From the NCBI GenBank assembly GCA_017452785.1, contig JAFTLT010000006.1, positions 32,253-96,252 of the forward strand: a DNA stretch of 64,000 bases, written 5' to 3'. Shown piece after piece: positions 25,189 through 35,086 of this stretch. Each line of letters starts with the position of its first letter. Within the stretch, counting starts at the first letter, position 1. Source of the stretch: Clostridia bacterium (GTDB taxonomy: Bacteria; Bacillota; Clostridia; Oscillospirales; Acutalibacteraceae). The position numbers and the translations under genes are program-made. The notes below the pieces were generated by a model. The model searched no databases and was not told where the DNA came from. It worked only from the letters and a program-made list of their open reading frames with translations.

Positions 25189-26046
25189 TTATTCTATTAT
25201 TTCTTCAATTCCCTGACCTTCAAAGTCAGTTATTATAAACAGATCTTCAAGTTCCTTGATATTTACGCCCGGTTCAACAACCGCATAGTTTGAAAGATCA
25301 TATTCACTCTCACAAACCTCATTTACCGTGCCGATTATGAGCCCCTTGGGATATGTGCCGCCGATGCCCGATGTGAGGATAATTCCTCCGGGTGAGACAG
25401 CTGTTGTTCTTTCAAGGCCCGAAAAAACACAATGACCCTTTTGTGAATAATCAATTGTTGTGGTCACATATGCTGTTTCTCTTGTTTTGCTGTCAAGGGC
25501 ACTTATGTTAACCTCAGGGTTGAGTATAGACTCAATAACACTGTATGAGGGATGTACCTTTTTGACGATGCCCACAACATAATTTCCGTAAACAGCAGGG
25601 TCGTTGACGCTTATATCATCGTTTGAACCCTTGTCAATAATCAGAGATGTGAACATATCAGCACTGTCCGTGCCGATAATACCCGCTCTTTCAAGAACAA
25701 AATCAGGGTTTTCTTCTTTAACACCCAGCATTGTTTCATAAGATGAGAGTTTCTGCTGCATTTCGTTATAGTCAACAAGCTGATTTTCATATTCTGCTAT
25801 CTGCTGTCTGAGACGCTCTATCTCTTTTTTATAGCTGCCTGAGCTTTCAAAGCTGTCACCGAGCCACTTCACATTATCTGCAACACTGCTGACAAGCTTC
25901 TGCACAGGGCTCAAAGCACTGCCAAGCACGTTTGTCACAGGCGAAGCTCCCTTAGATGAAACAACAGCTATAACTGCCCCGATCAGAAGGGCACATATTA
26001 CAAACATAAAGGTTTTAAACTTTCTGCTTTTTAAAAACTGAAGCAT
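25189..26046 (-). CDS. mreC: Rod shape-determining protein MreC
   Basis: 285 residues. An N-terminal membrane helix (FKTFMFVICALLIGAVIAV) is followed by a coiled coil (about 65-110). A two-lobe beta domain comes next, with IGTDSADMFTSLIIDKGSNDDI and the family-typical GGIILTSGIGGTYPKGLIIGTV. MreC forms the extracellular scaffold of the elongation machinery. Length and order are normal, 28 bases after mreB. Confidence 0.93.
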   Translation of the reverse strand: MLQFLKSRKFKTFMFVICALLIGAVIAVVSSKGASPVTNVLGSALSPVQKLVSSVADNVKWLGDSFESSGSYKKEIERLRQQIAEYENQLVDYNEMQQKLSSYETMLGVKEENPDFVLERAGIIGTDSADMFTSLIIDKGSNDDISVNDPAVYGNYVVGIVKKVHPSYSVIESILNPEVNISALDSKTRETAYVTTTIDYSQKGHCVFSGLERTTAVSPGGIILTSGIGGTYPKGLIIGTVNEVCESEYDLSNYAVVEPGVNIKELEDLFIITDFEGQGIEEIIE

Positions 26047-26074
26047 TTTTACACCCCTTTATACTGTCCTTACT

Positions 26075-27085
26075 TTAAAATCTCTTACCTACATTTCCGA
26101 GCACATCGCTCTCAAGATAAACACCGGTGCCGTCAACAACACAGTCAAGAGGGTTGTCAGCAACATGCACGGGCATGCCTGTCTGGGACGCGATGAGCTT
26201 ATCGATACCTCTTAAAAGTGCGCCGCCACCAGTGAGGGTTATGCCGTGTTCCATAATATCTGCCGAAAGCTCAGGCGGTGTCTTTTCAAGAGTGGACTTG
26301 ACAGCATCAAGAATCTGGTTGACACAGTCTGAAAGAGCTTCTCTTATTTCTTCACTTGTGATTGTGATGTTTTTCGGCAGACCGTCAACAAGGTTTCTTC
26401 CCTTAATTTCCATTCTGCCCTCGCCCTCATATTCCATGGCTGAGCCTATTTTTATCTTGATATCCTCTGCGGTTCTTTCGCCAACGAGAAGATTGTATTT
26501 TTTCTTTATATAAAGGCTTATTGCGCTGTCAAAGCTGTCACCTGCAGCTCTGACTGAGCGTGAGCAGACAATATCACCAAGGGATATAACTGCCACCTCA
26601 GATGTGCCGCCTCCGATGTCAACTATCATGCTGCCTATAGCCTGAGAAACAGGCAGACCTGCACCTATAGCCGCTGCCATAGGCTCCTCAATAAGGCTGA
26701 CATATTTTGCACCTGCTTCTATGGCAACATCGTGAACGTTTCTTCTTTCAACCTCTGTAACACCTGAAGGAATGCAGATAACTACTCTTGCCTTGGCAAG
26801 GTACGAGCCGCCAAGAGCCTTTGCAATAAACTTTTTAAGCATTTCGCATGTGATATCAAAATCAGCAATAACACCGTCTGTGAGTGGACGCATTGCAGTG
26901 ATTGAACCGGGGGTTCTGCCTATCATTTCTTTAGCCTGAGTGCCGACTGCAACAACCTTTGCAGGCTTAGAGCTGACATTTATTGCAACAACAGAGGGCT
27001 CACGAATTAAAATACCCTTGCCTTTAACAAAAACGAGTGTGTTGGCAGTTCCTAAATCTATACCTATATCCTGTGAAAATAACAT
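26075..27085 (-). CDS. mreB: Actin-like cell-shape protein MreB
   Basis: 336 residues with actin-fold phosphate loops. Phosphate 1 is [19 protein letters not shown], phosphate 2 is [19 protein letters not shown], and the adenosine motif is [15 protein letters not shown]. An N-terminal amphipathic stretch (MLFSQDIG) is compatible with membrane binding. It directs side-wall synthesis as the head of the mreB-mreC-mreD-mrdA-minD-mgsA operon. A GGGAGGAG ribosome site and an upstream SigA promoter are present. Confidence 0.96.
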   Translation of the reverse strand: MLFSQDIGIDLGTANTLVFVKGKGILIREPSVVAINVSSKPAKVVAVGTQAKEMIGRTPGSITAMRPLTDGVIADFDITCEMLKKFIAKALGGSYLAKARVVICIPSGVTEVERRNVHDVAIEAGAKYVSLIEEPMAAAIGAGLPVSQAIGSMIVDIGGGTSEVAVISLGDIVCSRSVRAAGDSFDSAISLYIKKKYNLLVGERTAEDIKIKIGSAMEYEGEGRMEIKGRNLVDGLPKNITITSEEIREALSDCVNQILDAVKSTLEKTPPELSADIMEHGITLTGGGALLRGIDKLIASQTGMPVHVADNPLDCVVDGTGVYLESDVLGNVGKRF

Positions 27086-27138
27086 ATATTAACTCTCCTC
27101 CCGGATAATGAAAATTAATGGGCACACTAAGATATTTT

Positions 27139-27167
27139 ATTATACAATAAAAACATCTCTTACTCAA
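27139..27167 (-). promoter_or_regulatory. SigA promoter of the mreB operon
   Basis: On the minus strand TTGAGT (27162-27167) and TATAAT (27139-27144) have a 17-base spacer. Confidence 0.65.
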
Positions 27168-27252
27168 TAGCAAAGAGAAAAAATTATTACTTTTTTAATT
27201 ATTAAAAAAGTTTATCCGATTAGAATTTTTGACAAAAGACAAAGTCTTAATA

Positions 27253-27302
27253 CAAAAAAATAACCGCTCTTTACAGTCATCATAAGACCGAGCGGTTATT
27301 TA
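27253..27302 (-). terminator. Terminator after the acyl-CoA ligase-like gene
   Basis: The stem AATAACCGCTC/GAGCGGTTATT is followed by eight Ts on the minus strand. Confidence 0.88.
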
Positions 27303-27306
27303 TCGT

Positions 27307-29010
27307 TTATATTGTTTTTGGCTGAGGAATAGGATCGGACAGCTTGACAAAATCAATCTTTTCCATTTTGGTTCTGGGCAGAAGATCCATAATAAAAATC
27401 TTTCTGGGGCAGGCATATGCTTCAACATTTTCTTTGCAATATGCCATAAGCTTTTTCTTTACCTCTTCGTGGTCTGCAGCAGGGTCTTTGAGTGAAACCA
27501 CCAATTTGACATAAGGCTTATCGTTTTCATCATAGCCCTGACAGGCACATACCTCATTGATATAATCAAGCTCAAGCACCTTTTCTTCGATAGTTGCGGG
27601 GTAAATATTATAGCCTGCTATAATAATAATTCTCTTTTTGCGGCTGGTAAACATAAGATGACCGTCTCTGTCAATGAAACCAACATCACCTGTTCTGACC
27701 CAGTTCTTTCCATTTTCATCTGTGTAAATGCCTGTTTCCTGAATAAAATCATCAGGAAGATAGCGGTTCATCATTGTTTCGCCGCTTATGACCACTTCAC
27801 CTATTTTGCCCATAGGCAGCTTATTGCATTCATCATCCCATATTTCAATTATTGTGCCGAAAATAGGCACACCTACCGTGGTTGTTCTTGGGTCGGAAAT
27901 GCCTGAGTTTGTTGTGCAGACAGCACACATTTCTGTCAGTCCATAGCCTCTTCCGAGAAATGCCCTTGATCCCAATGCTCCGATTTTTGTGTTGAAGAAA
28001 TTAACAAATTCGTTGCTGACAAAATCACCGCCCACTGAGAGAATAAGCAGATTTTTAACACCCTCATTTTCAAAGTTGGGAGCCTCAATCATTTTCTGGA
28101 ACATCTTGGGCACACCGAGAATTTCAAGCACGCAGTATTTTCTTATAAGCTCATTTGCCTGAATGGGATCAAACTTCGGAATCATAATGGGTCTGTAAGC
28201 GTTGCAAAGGGCATAATGCATTGAAACACCTAAGCCGTAAGCGTGAAAGCAGGGAAGCACACAAAGAGAATATGCATTTGTGTAATCATGTGCCGGGTCA
28301 AGAGCGTACATACTGTAAGCAAGAAAATTGAAAGAGTAGTTTGAATGAATAATTGTTTTACTTCTGCCCGTGGTGCCGCCGCCGTGAAGATAAATTGCAT
28401 CGTCCTTGCCCGGACGCTCTACCGACGGAACTCCCGGAAGGTCCATATCCATAATATCCATATACCTGTAAACATTTTTGTGTTCGGGTACATGAGCGTT
28501 CTGCAGTTCATTTCCTCTTGCGTACTTGTAAGCCATACCCTCACAGAAATCCGATGTGGAGCAGACAATCGTCATATGATTTTCAATTATGCTTTTATAG
28601 CCTGCCGCAAAAAGGTCAAGCATAAATATACCCTTGCTTTTTGTGTGAGCCATAATATCCTCAAGCTGTGCAGGCGGTGTGAGAGGATGCACAAAATTTG
28701 CAACAACACCCAATTTGATAAGCGAATAAAACGCTATAAAGGCATGGCCGCAGGTGGGCATAAATGCTGTGAAAACATCACCCTTTTTAAGTCCCTTTGA
28801 CGAGAGGAAAGCCGCCATTTTTTCAATATCACCTATAAGTCTTTCCATTGAGGTTTCACTTTCCACGGGGCCTACAGGCGTAACAAAAGCAGTATAGTCA
28901 CTGCCTATATCCTTTGATATTCTCTCATAGCTTTTAAGCATATAGTCATAACAGCTCTCATCTGTCGGTTTATGTAAATAGTTATTGGCTGATATTCTGA
29001 ATTCACGCAT
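27307..29010 (-). CDS. Class I adenylate-forming enzyme (acyl-CoA ligase family)
   Basis: 567 residues. The nucleotide loop is LHGGGTTGRSKTI, core motif A5 is GRGYGLTEMC, the hinge-region motif is WVRTGDVGFIDRDGH, and the C-terminal catalytic lysine is near K551 in PRTKMEKID. This is the ANL family: it activates a carboxylic acid as acyl-AMP and usually transfers it to CoA. The acid is not readable; fatty or aromatic acids are the usual choices. It stands alone with its own terminator. Interpretation as a CoA ligase rather than an NRPS-like loading module rests on the single-domain length. Confidence 0.85.
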   Translation of the reverse strand: MREFRISANNYLHKPTDESCYDYMLKSYERISKDIGSDYTAFVTPVGPVESETSMERLIGDIEKMAAFLSSKGLKKGDVFTAFMPTCGHAFIAFYSLIKLGVVANFVHPLTPPAQLEDIMAHTKSKGIFMLDLFAAGYKSIIENHMTIVCSTSDFCEGMAYKYARGNELQNAHVPEHKNVYRYMDIMDMDLPGVPSVERPGKDDAIYLHGGGTTGRSKTIIHSNYSFNFLAYSMYALDPAHDYTNAYSLCVLPCFHAYGLGVSMHYALCNAYRPIMIPKFDPIQANELIRKYCVLEILGVPKMFQKMIEAPNFENEGVKNLLILSVGGDFVSNEFVNFFNTKIGALGSRAFLGRGYGLTEMCAVCTTNSGISDPRTTTVGVPIFGTIIEIWDDECNKLPMGKIGEVVISGETMMNRYLPDDFIQETGIYTDENGKNWVRTGDVGFIDRDGHLMFTSRKKRIIIIAGYNIYPATIEEKVLELDYINEVCACQGYDENDKPYVKLVVSLKDPAADHEEVKKKLMAYCKENVEAYACPRKIFIMDLLPRTKMEKIDFVKLSDPIPQPKTI

Positions 29011-29192
29011 AGGGACTACTCCTTTATTTTGCCGTAATTATTGCAGATTTTTACATCATTGTGACAAATTATATCGGAAATGAATTTTCATGTCAATGTA
29101 TAATATTTATCTTTGTGTTATATTTGTTACACTTTGTATTAAATAGTAACAACAGTAACAAATGTTTTACAATTTATTAAATTAAATTACGA

Positions 29193-29232
29193 TAAAAAAA
29201 GCAGCTACACTCTTTTGAAAAGTGAAGCTGCT
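29193..29232 (-). terminator. Terminator after the GH57/38-like gene
   Basis: The stem AGCAGCTTCAC/GTGTAGCTGCT around a TTTTCAAAAGA loop is followed by TTTTTTT on the minus strand. Confidence 0.85.
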
Positions 29233-29238
29233 CCCCAA

Positions 29239-31731
29239 TTATTTTGTTTTAATCTGTGTCCACACAATGTGACCTATACCTCTGACACCTTTTGTTATAT
29301 ATTTGCCGAGGTTGCCGTAAAGGCCTGTCATAACGGGATTTTTTAGATCCTTTTCGCTCTTATTGTCCTTTTTGCTCTCCCCTACTCTGACATTATCCCC
29401 ATCAAAGGGTGACGCAATGCTCTTTTCGCCTGCCACCGCCACAGCACCATCTGCGAATGCACAGATTTCACTGAAAAGCTCAGCTGAAGGAGTACCCTCA
29501 AAAGCATAAAGACCAAGCATCGCATTTTCACCTGTGCCGTTATATGAGGGGGCAAGGGGTTTGCCCTGAGCCGCAACCAAGGTGTATGCGCCAAGCACCT
29601 GATCTTTTGCTCTGCCACGGTGATGACGCTGATTGCCGTAATATGTGCCAAAGGGATTCATTCTCACGGTCTTATCCTTTTCAAGGCGCATGGGACAGTG
29701 TGCCATTGATGAGAGCACCTGTCTTGCATTGGCAATAATAAGTCCGCTTTCACCGTCACAAAGACCCACCATACCTGACGTGAGCTGATGATTGAAAGAT
29801 GCAACATAGCTGTTTTTGCTGTCACATTCGGGGAAGGACTGTGTTCTGAATGAGGAAATATCATCCATAAAATTACGTTTGATTACACTTATATCGCCTT
29901 TGAATTTTGGGGTAATCTGAAAAGGCACAGCCTCCTGCCACTTCATATCCGTATATCTGCCGAGAGATGAGTTTTCAGTTGAAATCGACACAAGCTCAGG
30001 TGTATAGGGATAGTTTATCTGTGTTCTGACAAACACTGCATCACTGCCCACAGCAGTGAAGAAATCATAAGTGAAGCTGCCGCCTTTTTCTTCACCGGGC
30101 AGATGAATTTCACCCTTTATGCGTACACCCTCACCCGTACCTGCAACGCTGAGAGCCTTTGCTGAAACACTTTGGAAGGCGTACTTCTTGCCGCCGTAGG
30201 TGATGAAGCTCTGCAGAAATTCATCGGTGCCAAGCTTTTTATCGCCAAACTGAACCCATGTAATCTGACCTTTGTCACTGAAAAATATGCTGAGCTTACC
30301 TGAGGATAAAATATTGCTGAACTGCGGCTTTGCCTTTTCACCGTCAAGAGTAAATTTTATGTCGTACTTCTTTTTGTTTTCGCTGAATTTCAGCATCACA
30401 TAAGCCAATGAGTTGTCGTCAGCCATGCTCACTGCAGTGAAGCTGTCAAGATATTTGCCGCTGACATTAAGTTTTGAAATGTCGCTGAGCTTTTCTTTAA
30501 GTTCAACCTGCAAGCACTGCAAATTGCTGCCGTTTGTGTTGTATAGTGTGAAGCCCTCACTTTTTGGCATTGCAGCCTTTTCTTTTGCTATAACCTTTTC
30601 AGCCAAAGCCAAAGCAGTTTTTTCTCTTTGAATATTGAGCACAGGCGTTGCAAGACCGAAGTGAGTGGTTGAAAGAAGGATAACTCTGTCAAAAAACGAG
30701 GGAGACTCACTGTCTTTTTTTGCCGTAACCTTTGCCATGGCTCTTGCTCTTTCAAGGCTTGTCCATATTTTGCGGTTAAAGGGCTTTTCACTCCATGAAG
30801 CGTAGCCTGTAAAGTTGCCGTCGGCTGTGTCATGGGTAAAGTCTATCTCACCCACTGTTTCGTGGTTTTTAAGATAGCCGCCAACCGTGTCAAAAACAAC
30901 ATAAGGCAGGTCGGCAATTTCTTCAACAAGGCCTTTAATGCCGTCTGTGTTTGCAATTTTGCCTGTGAGCGGGCCAAGATTCATAGTCTCCCAGAAAATT
31001 GCATCAGCATCCATATTGATAAAAATAAGCATATCTCTGTTGGTTATTCCTTTTTCCTGCTTTTTGCGAAGGTCCTTAACCCATGCACGCAAGGTGCCTG
31101 CATCACAGACATCAGAGTTGCTGTAGGTAGGGATAATCGTCATGCTCTCGTTTTTATATGTATACTTAAGAGGATTAAAAGCGTATTCGTCGCAAAGCTC
31201 AGGAACAATTGTTCTGAAAGCATCAAAGGGCACACAGCTGTAATAAAGGCACAGTGCCTTAACGCCCAGTTTATTATAAAGGCTGACCTGAGAGGGCGTG
31301 AACATAACCTCCTGAGGTCTGACTATTTTTTCATATTCGCCGAAAATATCCTTAAGTCCTGAGCCTGCTTCGTTTGTCACTGCAAGCTCAATACTCGCCA
31401 CAAACTCATCCTCAGTCATTGCCGAGAGTGCACCGTTGTTATAGCCCATGATGATATTTTCATCGCCGTACTTTGCCACACGCTCTTTCATTTTCTCTAT
31501 AATTTCAGGTGCGTATTCGGGCAGTATTCTTTCAAGAGAAAAGAAGTTTTCGCTGTCCCATGTACCCTTGACAGGAATGCCTCTTTTATTGAAATCGGTG
31601 AGAGTGTCGAGAATTTTGTTTATTATTCTTATATCTGACCCGAAGCCTAAATTATCGTTGGTGTCACCTCTGTAGGAATGATAGCAGTTGACATGAAATC
31701 CGTAAGCAACGTGTATTTTGTTTTCTTGCAT
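29239..31731 (-). CDS. Large cytoplasmic GH57/GH38-like protein
   Basis: 830 residues without a signal peptide. The first 330 or so look like the (beta/alpha)7 barrel of the GH57/GH38/deacetylase superfamily. It opens with VAYGFHVNCYHSYRGDTND, continues with IPVKGTWDSENFFSLERILPE and MGYNNGALSAMTEDEF, and has MLIFINMDADAIFW as a possible active-site strand. A long beta-rich C-terminal region follows, as in mannosidase-like enzymes. A sugar-active role in the cytoplasm is a reasonable inference, but I cannot name the family or confirm catalytic residues. It is transcribed alone. Confidence 0.55.
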   Translation of the reverse strand: MQENKIHVAYGFHVNCYHSYRGDTNDNLGFGSDIRIINKILDTLTDFNKRGIPVKGTWDSENFFSLERILPEYAPEIIEKMKERVAKYGDENIIMGYNNGALSAMTEDEFVASIELAVTNEAGSGLKDIFGEYEKIVRPQEVMFTPSQVSLYNKLGVKALCLYYSCVPFDAFRTIVPELCDEYAFNPLKYTYKNESMTIIPTYSNSDVCDAGTLRAWVKDLRKKQEKGITNRDMLIFINMDADAIFWETMNLGPLTGKIANTDGIKGLVEEIADLPYVVFDTVGGYLKNHETVGEIDFTHDTADGNFTGYASWSEKPFNRKIWTSLERARAMAKVTAKKDSESPSFFDRVILLSTTHFGLATPVLNIQREKTALALAEKVIAKEKAAMPKSEGFTLYNTNGSNLQCLQVELKEKLSDISKLNVSGKYLDSFTAVSMADDNSLAYVMLKFSENKKKYDIKFTLDGEKAKPQFSNILSSGKLSIFFSDKGQITWVQFGDKKLGTDEFLQSFITYGGKKYAFQSVSAKALSVAGTGEGVRIKGEIHLPGEEKGGSFTYDFFTAVGSDAVFVRTQINYPYTPELVSISTENSSLGRYTDMKWQEAVPFQITPKFKGDISVIKRNFMDDISSFRTQSFPECDSKNSYVASFNHQLTSGMVGLCDGESGLIIANARQVLSSMAHCPMRLEKDKTVRMNPFGTYYGNQRHHRGRAKDQVLGAYTLVAAQGKPLAPSYNGTGENAMLGLYAFEGTPSAELFSEICAFADGAVAVAGEKSIASPFDGDNVRVGESKKDNKSEKDLKNPVMTGLYGNLGKYITKGVRGIGHIVWTQIKTK

Positions 31732-32070
31732 AGTATCACCTTCATAATGTTGTTAAGGTTATTGTAGCATTTCTCTTATGAAAGCGCAATGGATTTTATC
31801 GGTATTTTTTGAGAAAAAATATTGATATTCTGGGTCGACTGTGATAAAACATTTTGGCGATGTGAAATCAAATATAGTTTAACACAATAGGTAACACAGG
31901 TAAAAGTGTATTCCTTTATTATATACACTGAAGTGTCTATATTTAATAATTTTGCGTTGCGGCAAAAGTAATGCGTTTTTCGGTGCGTTCCGTTTGCCGG
32001 GGCGCACTTTTTATCTAATAATTCGGCGGCGGGAACAATCCTGCCGCTTTAACTGTTTATGGTGCGTACC
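31732..32070. repeat. Intergenic region with a GC-rich REP-like repeat
   Basis: About 340 bases without a gene. The part nearest 31731 is A/T-rich and should carry the upstream gene's promoter, although no clear hexamer pair is seen. From about 31958 the composition switches to GC-rich: CAAAAGTAATGCG, CCGTTTGCCGGGGCGCAC and an inverted pair GCGGCGG/CTGCCGC. The first word resembles the repeat beside hisS at 20480-20540. Confidence 0.5.
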
Positions 32071-32106
32071 AAAAAAGCAGCCCGAAAATTAAGTTCGGAC
32101 TGCTTT
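32071..32106 (-). terminator. Terminator after the P-type ATPase
   Basis: The stem AGCAGTCCGAA/TTCGGGCTGCT is followed by TTTTTTGG on the minus strand. Confidence 0.85.
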
Positions 32107-32120
32107 GATTTTATTTTGGT

Positions 32121-34826
32121 TTATGCCTTATTCTTGCTTGCTGCTCTCTGAATAGCCTTCACAATTTCAACTATGGGGATAATGAGAACTGAAAGGCCGA
32201 GTGAGATGAGATATGCCTTAAGGTCGAGATGTGCAAAGCCGAAGAGATTTGAAAGGAAGTCAATCTCAACAACTGCTGTTGTGAGAAGGAATGAGCCTAT
32301 CATAGCACCGTAAAGAGCTACATTGTGGTGACCCTTGAAGACCATAGCAACTGCTGAGCCTCTCTGTGAGCGCATATTGAATGAGTGGAAGATTTCACAC
32401 ATAGCCATTGTGAAGAATGCCATTGTCATACCTTCTGAGCTGTCGTGGATATTTGTCCATGCAAAGGCTGCACCTGTTTCGAGGCACTCAAGCCATTCGC
32501 CGATATAGAATGCTGCAACTGTGAGAACGCTGACAAGAATACCCTGATATGCACAGTCAAAGCCGAGGCCACCTGCAAAAATGCCGTCTGTCTTGCTTCT
32601 TGGCTTTCTTCTCATTATGTTTGCTTCAGGCTTTTCAAGACCGAGTGCAAGTGCGGGAATACTGTCTGTTACAAGGTTGATGAAAAGAAGGTGGGGAGCT
32701 TCAAGAATAGTGAAGCCCATAATTGTTGCAAAGAAGATTGAAACAACCTCTGAAAGGTTTGAGCCAAGAAGGAACTGAATTGCCTTACGGATGTTATCGT
32801 AAATTCTTCTGCCTTCGCCAACAGCTGAAACTATTGTTGCAAAGTTGTCATCTGTGAGCACCATATCAGCAACGTTCTTTGTTACGTCGGTACCGGTGAT
32901 ACCCATACCAACACCGATGTCTGCGCTCTTGATTGAGGGAGCATCGTTAACGCCGTCACCTGTCATAGCAGTTACATAGCCCTTGCTCTTCCATGCGTTA
33001 ACAATTCTTGTTTTATGTTCGGGCTGAACTCTTGCATAAACAAAGATGTTTTCAACTATCTTTTCAAATTCTTCGTCTGAGTACTTATCAATATCTGCAC
33101 CCATCATAGCCTGTGAGTCATCAGTGAGAATGCCAAGCTCTCTTGCAATAGCCTTAGCTGTGTTGATGTGGTCACCTGTAATCATAATAGGTGTGATGCC
33201 TGCTGTGCGGCACTCAATAATAGCATCTTTAACCTCAGGACGAACCGGGTCAATCATACCTGTAAGGCCGATAAAGGTCATATCATATTCAAGTGATTCT
33301 GAATCGTAAACAGTGGGAGCTGCACTATATTTCTTATATGCAACTGCAAATACACGAAGAGCCTTGTTGCCCATTCTTGTGTTTTCGGCTGAAATCTGCT
33401 CACGGTATTCGTCATTCATTTCGAAGACTTCACCGTTTATATCAATGTGTGAGCACTTCTTGAGAATTTCGTCAGGAGCACCCTTTGTGAACTGTACGAT
33501 ACCGTCAGCTGAATTGTGAACAGTTGACATCATCTTTCTGCCTGAGTCGAAGGGCACCTCACCGATTCTCGGATACTTTTCCATAAGAGCTGCCTTGGGA
33601 AGCTGAAGAGTCTTTGCATAGTTGATAAGTGCAACCTCATCAGGCTCACCTGTACCCTTGCCGTCCTCTGCAACCTCAGCATTTGTGCAAAGAGCCATAG
33701 CTGTTGCAAGCTGATTTTCATCGGGAGCATAGTGGTCAACAACAGTCATTACATTCTGTGTCAGAGTACCTGTCTTATCTGAGCAGATTATCTGTGTGCA
33801 GCCGAGAGTTTCAACCGCATTCATCTTACGGATAATCGCATTCTTTTTTGACATATTGGTAACACCAATAGAAAGAACGATGGTCATAACAGCAACAAGA
33901 CCTTCGGGGATAGCTGCAACTGCAAGAGCAATAGCAGTGATGAATGAATCAAGAGCTACCTCGTAGAACAGACCCTGTGAGCCGCCAACGAAATACATAG
34001 CAATGTTATAACCGAAGATAACCACGCAAACGCCGAGCACAAGCTTTGTCAGAATTTTTGAAAGCTGTTCGAGCTTGATTTCAAGAGGAGTCTTGCCTTC
34101 CTCTGCAAGTGAAATAGCGTTTGCAATTTTACCCATTTCGGTGTCCATTCCTGTTGCGGTAACAACAGCCTTACCACGACCGTAAACAAGGGTTGAGCCC
34201 ATATATGCCATGTTTTTACGGTCACCGAGAGCAACCTCATTATTATCCTTTTTGCCCATAAGAGCATTAACGAGCTTTGTTACGGGAACAGACTCACCTG
34301 TGAGAGCTGCTTCCTCAATCTTCATGCTTGCGCACTCAAAGATACGGCAGTCAGCAGGAATTGCGTCACCTGCATCAAGCAAAATAACGTCGCCCACGAC
34401 AAGGTCTTCACTCTTAACAGTTACAATTTTGCCGTCACGCAGAGTCTTTGTGGTTGCTGCAGACATTTTTTGCAGAGCTTCAACAGCTTTTTCAGCCTTG
34501 CTTTCCTGCATAACACCGAGCACGGCATTAATGATAACAACAGCAAGAATGATAAGTGTGTCTGTGGGGAAGAAGCTGTGACCTGCTGAGGAGGCTTCAA
34601 TATACTCTGTTACAGCAGAAATTGCAGCAGCAATGATAAGGATGATAATCATCGGGTCTTTCATCTGATCGAAAAACTTTTTGAAAATGGAATCCTTCTT
34701 TGCCTCTGCCAGCTTGTTTTTTCCGTTTTCCTGAAGTCGCTTTTCTGCCTCGGCGCTTGTCAGACCTGCAGCAGAGGATTTAACTTCAGCAAAAACTTCT
34801 TCGGCAGTGTGGAGATAATGTTTCAT
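32121..34826 (-). CDS. P-type cation ATPase (P2-type), likely Mn2+/Ca2+ exporter
   Basis: 901 residues with all P-type landmarks: an N-terminal cation ATPase domain (HTAEEVFAEVKSSAAGLTSAEAEKRL), the TGES loop in EAALTGESVPV, helix 4 with AIPEGL, the phosphorylation site D350 in CSDKTGTLTQN, and the hinge TGDGVNDAPSIKSADIGVGMG. About ten helices and residues such as NLVTDSIPALALG are typical of Ca2+/Mn2+ P2A pumps. The leader carries a yybP-ykoY riboswitch, which senses Mn2+. This points to Mn2+ export as at least one role, since relatives in lactic acid bacteria behave so. Confidence 0.92.
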   Translation of the reverse strand: MKHYLHTAEEVFAEVKSSAAGLTSAEAEKRLQENGKNKLAEAKKDSIFKKFFDQMKDPMIIILIIAAAISAVTEYIEASSAGHSFFPTDTLIILAVVIINAVLGVMQESKAEKAVEALQKMSAATTKTLRDGKIVTVKSEDLVVGDVILLDAGDAIPADCRIFECASMKIEEAALTGESVPVTKLVNALMGKKDNNEVALGDRKNMAYMGSTLVYGRGKAVVTATGMDTEMGKIANAISLAEEGKTPLEIKLEQLSKILTKLVLGVCVVIFGYNIAMYFVGGSQGLFYEVALDSFITAIALAVAAIPEGLVAVMTIVLSIGVTNMSKKNAIIRKMNAVETLGCTQIICSDKTGTLTQNVMTVVDHYAPDENQLATAMALCTNAEVAEDGKGTGEPDEVALINYAKTLQLPKAALMEKYPRIGEVPFDSGRKMMSTVHNSADGIVQFTKGAPDEILKKCSHIDINGEVFEMNDEYREQISAENTRMGNKALRVFAVAYKKYSAAPTVYDSESLEYDMTFIGLTGMIDPVRPEVKDAIIECRTAGITPIMITGDHINTAKAIARELGILTDDSQAMMGADIDKYSDEEFEKIVENIFVYARVQPEHKTRIVNAWKSKGYVTAMTGDGVNDAPSIKSADIGVGMGITGTDVTKNVADMVLTDDNFATIVSAVGEGRRIYDNIRKAIQFLLGSNLSEVVSIFFATIMGFTILEAPHLLFINLVTDSIPALALGLEKPEANIMRRKPRSKTDGIFAGGLGFDCAYQGILVSVLTVAAFYIGEWLECLETGAAFAWTNIHDSSEGMTMAFFTMAMCEIFHSFNMRSQRGSAVAMVFKGHHNVALYGAMIGSFLLTTAVVEIDFLSNLFGFAHLDLKAYLISLGLSVLIIPIVEIVKAIQRAASKNKA

Positions 34827-34912
34827 ACATTCTTTCCTTTCTTTTCGTCAGTTTCACTGATTTATTATTATTGACTTTTTTAAGAGAATATATCTTGCGG
34901 AGTGCTTTCACA

Positions 34913-35029
34913 TAAAAAAACCTTTAACAGAACTTTGTTCCGTTAAAGGTCTTGCTACCTGTTTAAAGGCCTGTAAACCAGCCTTGCGGCGGATGTTGAT
35001 TTACAGCTTAGAGCTACTCCCCTTTTTTT
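34913..35029 (-). promoter_or_regulatory. yybP-ykoY manganese riboswitch with terminator
   Basis: On the minus strand the leader reads AAAGGGGAGTAGC, then ATCAACATCCGCC, a GGCTGG arm, CAGGCC, and AGCAAGACCTTTAACGG. These are the conserved elements of the yybP-ykoY motif, in order. A terminator stem AACCTTTAACAGAAC/GTTCCGTTAAAGGTC with a following T8 run completes the switch. The class binds Mn2+ and turns on exporters when Mn2+ is high, in keeping with the P-type ATPase 87 bases downstream. Confidence 0.9.
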
Positions 35030-35058
35030 AAAAAAAGGCATTCTCTCAACAACAGATA

Positions 35059-35086
35059 TATTAACATAATTTGCCTGATTTGTCAA
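35059..35086 (-). promoter_or_regulatory. Promoter of the Mn2+ riboswitch-ATPase unit
   Basis: On the minus strand TTGACA (35081-35086) and TTAATA (35059-35064) are 16 bases apart. The -35 box overlaps the TGA stop codon of the upstream membrane-protein gene. Confidence 0.55.
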
